A stretch of DNA of 64,000 nucleotides from CAYNVQ01 sp964400735 (GTDB lineage: Bacteria > Acidobacteriota > Aminicenantia > Aminicenantales > Aminicenantaceae): NCBI GenBank assembly GCA_964400735.1, contig CAYNVQ010000008.1:62001-126000 (forward strand). Direction: 5' to 3'. The notes below the pieces were generated by a model. The model was not told the DNA's origin, did no database searches, and was given only the letters and a program-made list of their open reading frames with translations. Numbering within the stretch: the stretch's first letter is position 1; the number at the start of each line of letters is the position of its first letter. Position numbers and translations under genes: made by a program. Positions 35,801 through 43,491 of this stretch are shown here, piece after piece.

Positions 35801-35972
35801 CGGCACCGGATCTCAAGTGATGAAAAGAATCGCCGCTCCTATGGTCGGCGGTTTGATCACCTCCACGATTCTCACTCTTGTGGTTATTCCCGCCATCTAT
35901 TACCTCTGGAAAGGCCGCCGTCTGCAAGAGGTGCCAGAAAAGGAAGAGCGGGAAAACAGGACCTCACAATAA
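32823..35972 (+). CDS. cusA: RND heavy-metal efflux pump (CusA/CzcA family)
   Basis: A 1049-residue inner-membrane transporter of the HME-RND class. An N-terminal helix is followed by a large periplasmic loop (PVDAIPDLSDVQVII near residue 37), membrane segments 2-6 with GGIAIAIGAMVDAVVVMIEN near 395, a second loop (GSEFMPPLNEGDLLYMPTTL near 555), and segments 8-12 ending in TTIAGLLPIMWGHGTG. The GAMVDAVVVMIENAHK stretch in helix 4 holds the acidic proton-relay residue, Asp-x-x-x-x-x-Glu as in Cu/Ag pumps. Together with CusC and CusB homologues it expels Cu(I) from the periplasm. It is the last gene of the copper operon. Confidence 0.96.
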   Translation: MLEKIIEWSVNNRFLVIVAIFGIILAGLVSIQTTPVDAIPDLSDVQVIIFTEFPGQGPNVVEDQVTYPLTTAMLAVPYAKVVRGYSFFGFSMVYIIFEDGTDLYWARSRVLEYLNSAADRLPQGITPQLGPDATGVGWVYEYVLDGGDKYDLQQLRSIQDWYLRYELSSVSGVSEVASIGGFVKQYQVDVDPLRLQAYHLPIQQIRMAIKRNNNDVGGRLIEMGETEFMVRGLGYIRSIDDLNKIPVGMGPNNAPIMLSDVARIHLGPELRRGIAEWDGQGETVGGVIVMRYGENALKVIDGVKAKLEELKKGLPEGVSIKMAYDRSSLIKRAISTLKEKLLEETIVVALVIIVFLLHFRSAFVAVFTLPLGVLLSFIVMRAQGLNTNIMSLGGIAIAIGAMVDAVVVMIENAHKHMEREEVAGKQERWSLIIRSSKEVGPALFYSLLIITLSFIPVFTLQQQEGRLFKPLAFTKTYAMAGSALLAITVVPVLMGLFIRGKIRSEEKHPLSRILIRAYRPVIHLVLKHKVATILVAIVIVAVTVIPFTQLGSEFMPPLNEGDLLYMPTTLPGISVTKAKELLQQTDKIIASFPEVETVFGKIGRAETATDPAPLTMIETTITLKDEKQWRPGMTIDKLIEELDRAVQFPGLTNAWTMPIKTRIDMLSTGIKTPVGIKLMGPDLQTLSDLGEEIEAVIRQVPGTASVISERVTGGNYIDFIIDREAAARYGLSVGDVQDVIMSAIGGMNVTTTVEGLERYPVNVRYSRELRDNLSALKRVLIPTPSGGEIPLGQVADLQVKKGPAVIKSENARRTAWLYVDLRNIDVGSYVKMAKQVVDTTLKFPSGYSIVWSGQYEYMQRAQERLRLVVPITLLIIFLLLYFNFKNVTESLIIMLSLPFALVGGIWLMWLSGYNMSIAVGVGFIALAGVAAETGVVMLLYIDNAFKDRSSQGMMNNREDLRRAIVHGAVDRVRPKLMTVTTTIAGLLPIMWGHGTGSQVMKRIAAPMVGGLITSTILTLVVIPAIYYLWKGRRLQEVPEKEERENRTSQ

Positions 35973-36141
35973 GCTGTCTTCCCTTGGCAAAAAGAGTGCG
36001 GCAAACCATACGGCTGCTCCCTCCTTGATCGATTTCAGATAGAAAAGGATTGCAGTGGTGACAACCAACTAAAATGGATCTTGAAGAACAGGTAAGCCTT
36101 TTTTATCTCAAAAAAAGATTCTTGTTTTAAGCGGTTTTGCT

Positions 36142-36171
36142 TTGACTGGCGGCAAGTCCTTGTGCTATAAG
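36142..36171 (+). promoter_or_regulatory. Probable carAB promoter
   Basis: TTGACT at 36142-36147 and TATAAG at 36166-36171 are 18 bases apart, with a TGC extended -10 element directly before the -10. This leaves a leader of about 75 bases before the carA ATG at 36255. No attenuator hairpin with a T-run was recognised in the leader. Confidence 0.6.
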
Positions 36172-36254
36172 TAATGGAAAATTGAAAAGGCTTATCACAC
36201 ATTTGGCGCAGCAAAATACGGCGACTGAAATTCTCCTCCTGGATTCGTCTTGAT

Positions 36255-37319
36255 ATGATAGAGACCCCACTCATTCTGGAAGACGGCACAGAATACTCAG
36301 GTTTTTCTTTCGGCTCCCAAAAATCCATCTCGGGAGAAGTCGTCTTCAATACCGGAATGGTGGGATACTACGAATCCCTGACCGATCCCAGCTACAAAGG
36401 ACAGATACTCGTTCTGACCTATCCCCTCATCGGGAATTATGGCGTTCCCGATAAGTCTGTGGATTCTCATCTATTAAAAAGTTTTGAATCTGACCGGATC
36501 CACGCCTCGGCTCTGATCGTCTCCGATTATTCCTTCGACTATAGCCACTGGGATGCCGTCCAGAGCCTGTCCGACTGGCTCAAGGAGCAGAATATTCCGG
36601 CCCTGCATCGTATCGACACCCGGGCTTTGACCAAGCGGCTGAGGGAGATGGGTACCATGCTCGGCAAAATTATTTTCGATGGGGAAGTTGGATTCTACGA
36701 TCCCAACAAGGAAAACCTGGCCCAAAAAGTCTCGCTGAGAGAGCCGGTGGTCTACAATGAGAAGGGAAAAAAAAAGATCGTTGTTATCGACTGTGGTGTC
36801 AAACTCAACATCCTCCGCTCCCTGCTCGATAGGAATTGTTGTGTGATGCGTGTCCCCAGTGACTATGACTTTCTCGATCATCCTTTTGACGGAGTCGTGA
36901 TCTCCAACGGCCCCGGTGATCCCAAGATGTGTCCGGATACTATAGCCTTGATCAGAAGATGCTTTGAAAAGGAAATTCCCGTGTTCGGGATTTGTCTGGG
37001 GAACCAATTGATGGCCCTGGCAGCAGGAGCCGACACCTACAAACTCAAATACGGACACCGCAGCCAGAATCAGCCTTGTCTGGAAGTGGGGACGAAACAC
37101 TGTTATATCACTTCGCAAAATCACGGTTATGCGGTGGAGACGGAGTCTTTGCCCCAGGATTGGGAGCCCTGGTTTATCAACATCAATGACAGCACCAACG
37201 AAGGGATCAGGCACAAGCGCCTCCCTTTTATGTCGGTTCAGTTCCATCCCGAGCACTGTCCAGGTCCGGTAGATACAGCTTTTTTGTTCGATAGATTCCT
37301 GGAGTCGATCGGCAGATGA
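36255..37319 (+). CDS. carA: Carbamoyl-phosphate synthase small (glutaminase) subunit
   Basis: A 354-residue CarA. The N-terminal domain (ILEDGTEYSGFSFGSQKSIS; MVGYYESLTDPSYKGQILV) is followed by a class I glutamine amidotransferase with nucleophile Cys247 in FGICLGNQLM and the His/Glu pair in QFHPEHCPGP. It hydrolyses glutamine and channels ammonia to CarB, making carbamoyl phosphate for pyrimidines and arginine. The usual GHQ after the nucleophile reads GNQ, a tolerated change. It overlaps carB by 4 bp (ATGA) and follows a good promoter. Confidence 0.97.
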   Translation: MIETPLILEDGTEYSGFSFGSQKSISGEVVFNTGMVGYYESLTDPSYKGQILVLTYPLIGNYGVPDKSVDSHLLKSFESDRIHASALIVSDYSFDYSHWDAVQSLSDWLKEQNIPALHRIDTRALTKRLREMGTMLGKIIFDGEVGFYDPNKENLAQKVSLREPVVYNEKGKKKIVVIDCGVKLNILRSLLDRNCCVMRVPSDYDFLDHPFDGVVISNGPGDPKMCPDTIALIRRCFEKEIPVFGICLGNQLMALAAGADTYKLKYGHRSQNQPCLEVGTKHCYITSQNHGYAVETESLPQDWEPWFININDSTNEGIRHKRLPFMSVQFHPEHCPGPVDTAFLFDRFLESIGR

Positions 37320-40300
37320 AAAAAGTCATCCTCTTGGGAAGCGGAGCCCTTAAGATCGGGCAGGCTGGCGAGTTCGATTACTCAGGAAGTCAGGCCATAA
37401 AGGCTCTCAAGGAGGAGGGCGTTCAGGTTATCCTAGTCAATCCCAACATCGCCACTATCCAGACATCTGAAGCTCTGGCCGATAAAATCTATTTTCTTCC
37501 TGTTACGCCTGATTTTGTGGAAAGGATTATCGTAAAAGAAAGACCTAACGGGATACTTCTCGGGTTCGGGGGGCAGACCGCACTCAACTGCGGGGTGGGG
37601 CTGTACGACGAAGGAGTGCTGGATAGATTCGGAGTTGAGGTCTTAGGAACATCGATTCAGGCCATCAAAGACAGCGAGGACCGGAAGAATTTTGTCGAGA
37701 GATTGACCGAGATCGATCTCAAGGTACCGCGGAGCATCGCTGTCTCTTCTGTCCAGTCTGCCGTTAAGGCGGCCGAAAAGATCGGATATCCGGTGATGGC
37801 GAGGGTGGCCTATGCTCTCGGAGGACTCGGATCCGGTATTTCTTATGATGAGAAGGAACTCCTCGAAACGGCCAAAAAAGCCTTCGCTTTTGCCAGCCAG
37901 ATCCTGATCGAGGAATACCTGGAAGGGTGGAAAGAGGTGGAATATGAGGTTGTCCGGGACAGATTCGACAACTGCATCACGGTCTGCAATATGGAAAATT
38001 TCGACCCCATGGGTATTCATACCGGAGAAAGCATTGTCATCGCTCCCTCACAGACTTTGACCAACCGCGAGTATCATAAGTTAAGAGACATCTCGATCAA
38101 AGTTATCCGGCATCTGGGTATCGTCGGTGAGTGCAACATCCAGTTCGCTCTGGACAGAGCCAGCGAGGATTATCGGATCATCGAAGTCAATCCCAGACTT
38201 TCCCGCAGCAGCGCCCTGGCATCCAAAGCGACCGGTTATCCTTTAGCTTTCATAGCCGCCAAGCTCGCTTTGGGGTATTCCTTGACCGAATTACCGAATT
38301 CGATCACCAAACGGACCATGTCCTGTTTCGAACCGGCACTGGATTACGTCGTGGTCAAAATACCCAGGTGGGACTTGACCAAGTTCAGGAGGGCGAGCAA
38401 GAAAATCGGAAGCGAGATGAAAAGCGTCGGAGAAGTAATGGCAATCGGGCGCACTTTCGAAGAAGCTTTGCAAAAAGCCTTGAGGATGCTCCAGGTGGGC
38501 ATGTATGGCATCGTTTGCAACGATCTTTCTTTCGACAACCTGGAGCAGGAACTGAGAAATCCCACCGACAAAAGGATTTTTGCCATTGCAGAGGCGGTGA
38601 AAAAATATTCCATCGAAGAAATCCATGAGTTCACTAAAATCGACAAGTGGTTCTTGTACAAGATCAAGAATATCGTCGATTTGGCGGAAGAGATTCGCCA
38701 GGAACAGGTCCGGACATTTCCGAGAGAACTGATGGTTGAGGCAAAACAATACGGCTTTTCGGATAAACAAATCGCTCTCCTTTTAGGGAAAGAAGAGCTG
38801 GATATACGAAATATGAGAAAGTCGATGGACGTCCTGCCCTTCGTCAAACAGATAGATACCTTGGCCGCCGAATATCCGGCTCAGACGAACTACCTCTATC
38901 TAACTTATAACGGTTCAGTAGACGATGTGGATTTTATGGACACGAACAAGGTCATGGTTCTGGGCTCGGGCTCCTACCGGATCGGGTCGTCGGTGGAGTT
39001 CGATTGGTGCTGCGTCAACGCCGTCTTGACCTTGAGGAAATTGGACTATAAAACGATCATGATCAATTACAATCCGGAAACGGTAAGCACGGATTACGAT
39101 ATTTGCGACAAGCTGTACTTCGATGAGCTGAGCTTCGAGACCGTGGCCGATATCTATGAGAAGGAAATGCCCGAAGGGCTCATCATTTCGATGGGAGGGC
39201 AGATACCCAACAATCTGGCCATGAAGTGCCATCAGTACGGTTTGAACCTGCTCGGAACCTCACCTCTCGATATCGACAAGGCCGAAAACAGACACAAGTT
39301 TTCGGCCCTTCTGGACGAATGGAAAATAGACCAGCCGCAGTGGAAGGAGTTGACCGATATCGGTGCAGCCTTGGCCTTTGCCAACAGCGTGGGCTATCCG
39401 GTCCTCGTCAGACCAAGTTATGTACTCAGCGGTGCCGCTATGTCCGTGGCGCTCAACGACGGAGAACTCGGCCATTATCTGGAGAAGGCCTCCCGGGTCA
39501 GTCCAGAATATCCGGTCGTGATCAGCAAATTCATCGAAAACGCCAAGGAAATCGAAATAGACGCCGTAGCCAAAAAGGGGGAACTATTCGTTTATGCAAT
39601 AAGTGAGCATGTGGAAAACGCGGGTGTCCATTCCGGGGATGCAACCATGGTTCTTCCCCCGCAGAGGACATATCTTGAAACGACCCGACGGATGAAAAAG
39701 ATCGCCCGTCAGGTAGCCAGATCCCTGAAGATCAACGGTCCCTTCAACATCCAATTTATCGCCAAGGATAACGAGGTCAAGGTCATTGAGTGCAATCTGC
39801 GGGCTTCCCGTTCTTTCCCCTTCGTGTCCAAGATATTCAAACTGAATTTTATCGATTTGGCCACCAAAATCATCATGGGAATAGATGTGCCGGGGATAGA
39901 CAAGTCATGTTTTGAATTGGACTATGTGGGAGTCAAGGCCCCCCAGTTCTCTTTCACGCGCCTAAAAGGAGCGGACCCTGTGCTCAGCGTGGAGATGGCC
40001 TCCACCGGTGAAGTGGCCTGCATGGGAGATAGTTTCGAGGAAGCATTTTTGAAGGCCTTGCTGTCGGTGGGATTTTCTTTCCCCAGGAAGAACATCTTGT
40101 TGTCGACTGGACCGTTCGAGAGCAAGGCCCTCTTCCTTCCCCAGGCTAAAAGGCTGGTCGACCTGGGTTTCCGTCTCTATGCTACTAGAGGGACGGCTGA
40201 TTTCATGAAATATCACGGCATTCTTTCCGAAGTCCTATTCTGGCCTTTGGAAAAGAAAGAACCCAATATTCTCACCCATATCGCGGAGGGGAAGTTGGAC

Positions 40301-40486
40301 CTTATCATCAACATTCCCAAAAGTATCGAGGAAGAGGAGCTCACCAACGATTATATCGTCAGAAGAAAAGCGGTGGATTTTAATATTCCCCTAATCACCA
40401 ACCTGCAATTCGCTGAGAGATTCATCGACGCCTTAGCTAGGACCACCCTGGAAGATTTGAGTATTAAATCCTGGGATGAGTACTGA
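37316..40486 (+). CDS. carB: Carbamoyl-phosphate synthase large subunit
   Basis: A 1056-residue CarB with the duplicated biotin-carboxylase-like synthetase halves. The first opens with VILLGSGALKIGQAGEFDYS and the second with MVLGSGSYRIGSSVEFDWCC near residue 544. An oligomerisation domain lies between them and a C-terminal MGS-like regulatory domain (about 915-1056) follows. ATP-grasp signatures such as IIEVNPRLSRSSALASKATG and VIECNLRASRSFPFVSKIF are present in both halves. It makes carbamoyl phosphate from bicarbonate, ammonia and two ATP. Length and motifs are normal. Confidence 0.97.
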   Translation: MKKVILLGSGALKIGQAGEFDYSGSQAIKALKEEGVQVILVNPNIATIQTSEALADKIYFLPVTPDFVERIIVKERPNGILLGFGGQTALNCGVGLYDEGVLDRFGVEVLGTSIQAIKDSEDRKNFVERLTEIDLKVPRSIAVSSVQSAVKAAEKIGYPVMARVAYALGGLGSGISYDEKELLETAKKAFAFASQILIEEYLEGWKEVEYEVVRDRFDNCITVCNMENFDPMGIHTGESIVIAPSQTLTNREYHKLRDISIKVIRHLGIVGECNIQFALDRASEDYRIIEVNPRLSRSSALASKATGYPLAFIAAKLALGYSLTELPNSITKRTMSCFEPALDYVVVKIPRWDLTKFRRASKKIGSEMKSVGEVMAIGRTFEEALQKALRMLQVGMYGIVCNDLSFDNLEQELRNPTDKRIFAIAEAVKKYSIEEIHEFTKIDKWFLYKIKNIVDLAEEIRQEQVRTFPRELMVEAKQYGFSDKQIALLLGKEELDIRNMRKSMDVLPFVKQIDTLAAEYPAQTNYLYLTYNGSVDDVDFMDTNKVMVLGSGSYRIGSSVEFDWCCVNAVLTLRKLDYKTIMINYNPETVSTDYDICDKLYFDELSFETVADIYEKEMPEGLIISMGGQIPNNLAMKCHQYGLNLLGTSPLDIDKAENRHKFSALLDEWKIDQPQWKELTDIGAALAFANSVGYPVLVRPSYVLSGAAMSVALNDGELGHYLEKASRVSPEYPVVISKFIENAKEIEIDAVAKKGELFVYAISEHVENAGVHSGDATMVLPPQRTYLETTRRMKKIARQVARSLKINGPFNIQFIAKDNEVKVIECNLRASRSFPFVSKIFKLNFIDLATKIIMGIDVPGIDKSCFELDYVGVKAPQFSFTRLKGADPVLSVEMASTGEVACMGDSFEEAFLKALLSVGFSFPRKNILLSTGPFESKALFLPQAKRLVDLGFRLYATRGTADFMKYHGILSEVLFWPLEKKEPNILTHIAEGKLDLIINIPKSIEEEELTNDYIVRRKAVDFNIPLITNLQFAERFIDALARTTLEDLSIKSWDEY

Positions 40487-40488
40487 TT

Positions 40489-40767
40489 TTATTGGCCCGA
40501 ATAATTGACTAAATATATTTGCTTTCTCCATATCTTATAATCGCCCACCATAATTAATAGCACGATAAAAAGCAAAAGATATTCCCTTTTATTAGAAATC
40601 TTCAAAGCGACAAGAGAATAAAAATACGAAGTAGGATCATATTTTTTTGAAAAATAAGAAAAAAGATACAGAAAATGGTTGACAAATCCTATGAATACAG
40701 TTAAATAAATAGTATCGATAGAATTTATGGGGATTATAAAATTATTTGGGGGCAAGAAATTATCCAT
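40489..40767 (-). CDS. Possible small membrane protein
   Basis: In the otherwise empty 363-base gap between carB and the next gene, one leftward frame of 92 codons from an ATG at 40767 encodes two hydrophobic stretches (TVFIGFVNHFLYLFSYF and YLLLFIVLLIMVG) separated by a polar loop. The region is very AT-rich, which can produce such stretches by chance, and no ribosome site is evident. It may be a genuine small membrane protein or simply intergenic DNA. A competing plus-strand promoter overlaps it. Confidence 0.3.
   Translation of the reverse strand: MDNFLPPNNFIIPINSIDTIYLTVFIGFVNHFLYLFSYFSKKYDPTSYFYSLVALKISNKREYLLLFIVLLIMVGDYKIWRKQIYLVNYSGQ
40679..40707 (+). promoter_or_regulatory. Candidate promoter for the RAM-domain protein gene
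   Basis: TTGACA at 40679-40684 and TAAATA at 40702-40707 with a 17-base spacer, about 140 bases before the ATG at 40850. AT-richness makes chance -10 matches common here, but the -35 is a full consensus. Confidence 0.45.
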
Positions 40768-40849
40768 TTCAAATCCGCTGTAACATGTTGCCTGAATATT
40801 TGTTCAGTGCATTCAGGGAGAAAAAAAATTTATAAAATGGAGGGAAAAA

Positions 40850-41494
40850 ATGATAACCATAATCAGATTAAAATCCCAAGAAAAAAAGGAAAGGATTTGT
40901 GATGATATTGTCTTTAAAATCAATGAATTACAGAAAAGTCTGGAAGGGAAGGGACATCTCCTTTACCTCTCGAAAAGAATAAAGCATGAGGATGTAAGCT
41001 TGTTCGTCCATACAACTGATCCTGGCGTTCTTGGGGATTTCATTGCCGATCAATTGAATAAAATAGGACATATCACGGATATCTGGGTAATAAATTTGAT
41101 TAAACCGATTTTTTATCCTCTTCCAAAAGATACCAAAAATATGAAAAGGTATGTTGTCGCTTTGAAGATTTTCCCGAAAAATCTTAAAGATGTCTATCAA
41201 CATATTTCTAAGGCTATTCTTCCTGAGGGTCTAAGAATGGCATACATAGCTTATACTTTTCATCTTTTTGGAGATAGCCTCCAATTTTCTGTACTTACAG
41301 AAGAGGAGAAAACGTTGACCGACTATTTATCCGATGCCATAGACAAGATACCTGGAGTCCTAAAAAGGACGGTGAATAGAATAGAAAGAACCAGACCGCT
41401 TGTTTCATATGATACCTGGAAGCAATATTCGTTAAGTCACGGATTAGTCACGACATGGGATGAGGAATTAATGATCGAGCAATTTCAAAATTAG
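40850..41494 (+). CDS. Uncharacterised protein with Lrp/AsnC-effector-like (RAM) repeats
   Basis: A 214-residue soluble protein preceded by a GGAGG site. It shows two alpha/beta units that resemble the ligand-binding RAM domain of Lrp/AsnC regulators: VSLFVHTTDPGVLGDFIADQ to GHITDIWVINLIKPIFYP, and RYVVALKIFPKNLKDVYQHI to LQFSVLTEEEKTLTDYLSD. No helix-turn-helix is seen, so it is not an ordinary Lrp regulator. It could sense a small molecule and act through a partner. A C-terminal tail (RTRPLVSYDTWKQYSLSHGL) has no recognised motif. The gene is AT-rich compared with carB and unlinked to it. Confidence 0.5.
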   Translation: MITIIRLKSQEKKERICDDIVFKINELQKSLEGKGHLLYLSKRIKHEDVSLFVHTTDPGVLGDFIADQLNKIGHITDIWVINLIKPIFYPLPKDTKNMKRYVVALKIFPKNLKDVYQHISKAILPEGLRMAYIAYTFHLFGDSLQFSVLTEEEKTLTDYLSDAIDKIPGVLKRTVNRIERTRPLVSYDTWKQYSLSHGLVTTWDEELMIEQFQN

Positions 41495-41646
41495 GTATTT
41501 TTTATTGGAATTGCGAAACGTGAATAAAACGGTTTGCCCCCCTCAGAGGGAAGAGAACCAATAAAATAACACAGAGATTTTATATCACCTTCTAGATCAA
41601 GAAACGATTGTTCATAAAAAGAGGCAAGCTTTCTGATTGCTTTAAA

Positions 41647-41675
41647 TTGACAAAATCTATAATATATGTAAGTAT
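41647..41675 (+). promoter_or_regulatory. Candidate promoter for the triple-YHS gene
   Basis: TTGACA at 41647-41652 and AAGTAT at 41670-41675, 17 bases apart, with TG at 41667-41668 forming an extended -10. The start codon at 41709 follows a TGGAGG ribosome site at 41698-41703. Confidence 0.5.
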
Positions 41676-41708
41676 AGTAGACAATAAAATGCTGGAATGG
41701 AGGTTAGC

Positions 41709-42296
41709 ATGACACGGTTGGTGAAGACAATAGTGCTACTAACGGTAGTCTCTTTCGTTTTTATCTTAGCTTCATATGGTGATAATTTATCTGATGAAAT
41801 GATCAAGTGCCCGGTTTCCGGAAAAGAGATAAAAAAATCTGAAGCTAAAGCGACCTATGAGTACAATGGGAAAACCTATTATTTCTGCTGTGAAAACTGT
41901 AGAGAAATTTTTCTGAAATATCCGGAAAAGTACGTTCTTCAAGAATCAGAATCCCATGAAGGACATATGTATGTGCATCAACAAGCGGAGGATACAGTCG
42001 TCGATCCTGTGTGTGGGATGAGGCTGAAGAAAGAAGAGGCCCAAATCACGTATCGATATGAAGGAAAGACTTATTATTTCTGCAGAGAAGAATGTAGGGA
42101 TAAATTCATCAAAAATCCTGAAGAGTACGTGAATCAAAGTGAAGAAATTGTCACCTGTCCTGTGAGCGGTGAGGAGTTCGATAAAACCAAAGCGGCCGGA
42201 TCGGTTGAGTATGAAGGGAAAACGTACTATTTCTGTTGTGAAGGGTGCAAGGAAAAGTTTTTAAATGACCCTGAGAAATACACGAAGAAAAAATAG
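41709..42296 (+). CDS. Exported triple-YHS-domain metal-binding protein
   Basis: Starting at the ATG at 41709, which has a TGGAGG site, the protein has 195 residues with an N-terminal hydrophobic signal (MTRLVKTIVLLTVVSFVFIL). Three YHS domains follow: IKCPVSGKEI to FCCENCREIF, DPVCGMRLKKEE to FCREECRDKF, and VTCPVSGEEFDKT to FCCEGCKEKF. Each has the C-P/x-x-x-G...YYFC...C pattern. The first and third are CPVSG-type and the middle one is DPVCGM-type. YHS domains occur in copper and mercury handling proteins and in copper ATPases such as the one at 26283. A periplasmic metal-buffering role is the best guess. A His/Met-rich linker (SHEGHMYVHQQ) separates domains 1 and 2. Confidence 0.88.
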   Translation: MTRLVKTIVLLTVVSFVFILASYGDNLSDEMIKCPVSGKEIKKSEAKATYEYNGKTYYFCCENCREIFLKYPEKYVLQESESHEGHMYVHQQAEDTVVDPVCGMRLKKEEAQITYRYEGKTYYFCREECRDKFIKNPEEYVNQSEEIVTCPVSGEEFDKTKAAGSVEYEGKTYYFCCEGCKEKFLNDPEKYTKKK

Positions 42297-42300
42297 AGTT

Positions 42301-43404
42301 CTATCGGTATCCTTTCTCTTTAAGCCAGCTGTCGTTATAAATCGTGCTCAGGTAACGCATGGCTGAGTCGGCAAATACGGTGACGATCCTGGCAGGCCGG
42401 TTGATCTCTGAAGCCAGTCGGATAGCGGCCCAAATGGCGGCTCCGCTCGAGCCTCCGGCCAAAATCGCTTCTTTGTCTGCCAGTTCCCTGGTCATACAGA
42501 AGGCTGTTTTGTCCGTTATTCGGTAAATATCGTCAATCAGGCTGAAGTCCACGCATCCGATGAGGAATTCATCCCCCAGACCTTCTATAAAATAGGGAGA
42601 TGGATTCACCAGCTTTTTGTGATGGAAATAATCATAGAAGATCGATCCCTTGGGGTCCACTCCGATGACCTTGATATGGGGATCTCGCTCTTTGAGAAAC
42701 CTGGCAACGCCGCAGATGGTTCCGCCTGTTCCTATACCGGCCACGAAATAATCGATTTTCCCCTCCATGTGCTCCCAGATTTCAGGTCCGGTTGTTTTGT
42801 AATGGGTTTCGTTGTTTTCCCTGTTGTTGTGCTGATCGAAATAATAGCCTCCCGGGGTTTCTCGGACGATTCGGGGAGTGACGTTGTTGTAGCTATCGGA
42901 CGATTCGGGAGGGAGAGTGTGGTCCACCATGACCAGCTCCACGTTCATGGCCCGAAGGAATTTTATCTTTTCCGAGCTGAGGCTGTCACGGACGACCATC
43001 TTGACTTTGTACCCTTTTACCGCGCCGACCATGGCCAATCCCAAGGCTGTATTGCCGGAAGAATTATCGATTATCGTGTCTCCGGGATTGATCCTTCCTT
43101 CTTTCTCGGCCTTCTCGATCATGTACTTGGCGATTCTGTCCTTGATACTTCCCATGGGATTGAAGAACTCGAGTTTGGCATATATATCGGCCTCGATCCC
43201 TGCCGTGATTCTGTTCAGTTTGATGAGCGGCGTGTTCCCTATACTTTCGAGGATATCGGCGTAAATCTTTTTGGGAGAACGGGCAATCGCCTTTTTCATA
43301 TTCTTGTTGGCCTCAAAGAAATTATCAGGTCGGTAAAAAAGGAAGTTTATATCATCCCTTTTCTGTTCTGTCAATTTGATTCTTTCGTCCGACAGCCCCT
43401 CCAT
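42301..43404 (-). CDS. Cysteine synthase / cystathionine beta-synthase family PLP enzyme
   Basis: A 367-residue fold-type II PLP enzyme. Typical segments are ESIGNTPLIKLNRI near residue 54, PLP-lysine in NPMGSIKDRIAKYMI near 88, the substrate loop DNSSGNTALGLAM near 112 and the phosphate-binding VAGIGTGGTICGVARFL near 220. The Ser-Gly-Asn-Thr loop and glycine-rich turn fit O-acetylserine sulfhydrylase or cystathionine beta-synthase. About 36 extra N-terminal residues precede the core, so translation may instead start at an internal Met (MKKAIARSPKK, 43299). There is no CBS-domain tail. The gene is convergent with the triple-YHS gene, 4 bases away. It probably makes cysteine or cystathionine. 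Confidence 0.88.
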   Translation of the reverse strand: MEGLSDERIKLTEQKRDDINFLFYRPDNFFEANKNMKKAIARSPKKIYADILESIGNTPLIKLNRITAGIEADIYAKLEFFNPMGSIKDRIAKYMIEKAEKEGRINPGDTIIDNSSGNTALGLAMVGAVKGYKVKMVVRDSLSSEKIKFLRAMNVELVMVDHTLPPESSDSYNNVTPRIVRETPGGYYFDQHNNRENNETHYKTTGPEIWEHMEGKIDYFVAGIGTGGTICGVARFLKERDPHIKVIGVDPKGSIFYDYFHHKKLVNPSPYFIEGLGDEFLIGCVDFSLIDDIYRITDKTAFCMTRELADKEAILAGGSSGAAIWAAIRLASEINRPARIVTVFADSAMRYLSTIYNDSWLKEKGYR

Positions 43405-43491
43405 TTCATCTCTTACCGATCGGCAATCCCGACCCCTTCAATCCGCTATCGGAGAACTCGATAATCTGGTATCCTAGAAGACAGGAATCCG

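Noticed and set aside
41697..42296. CRISPR-like or tandem DNA repeat in the triple-YHS gene.
   Set aside because: The repetition is at protein level (three homologous domains); the DNA repeats are diverged and in frame.
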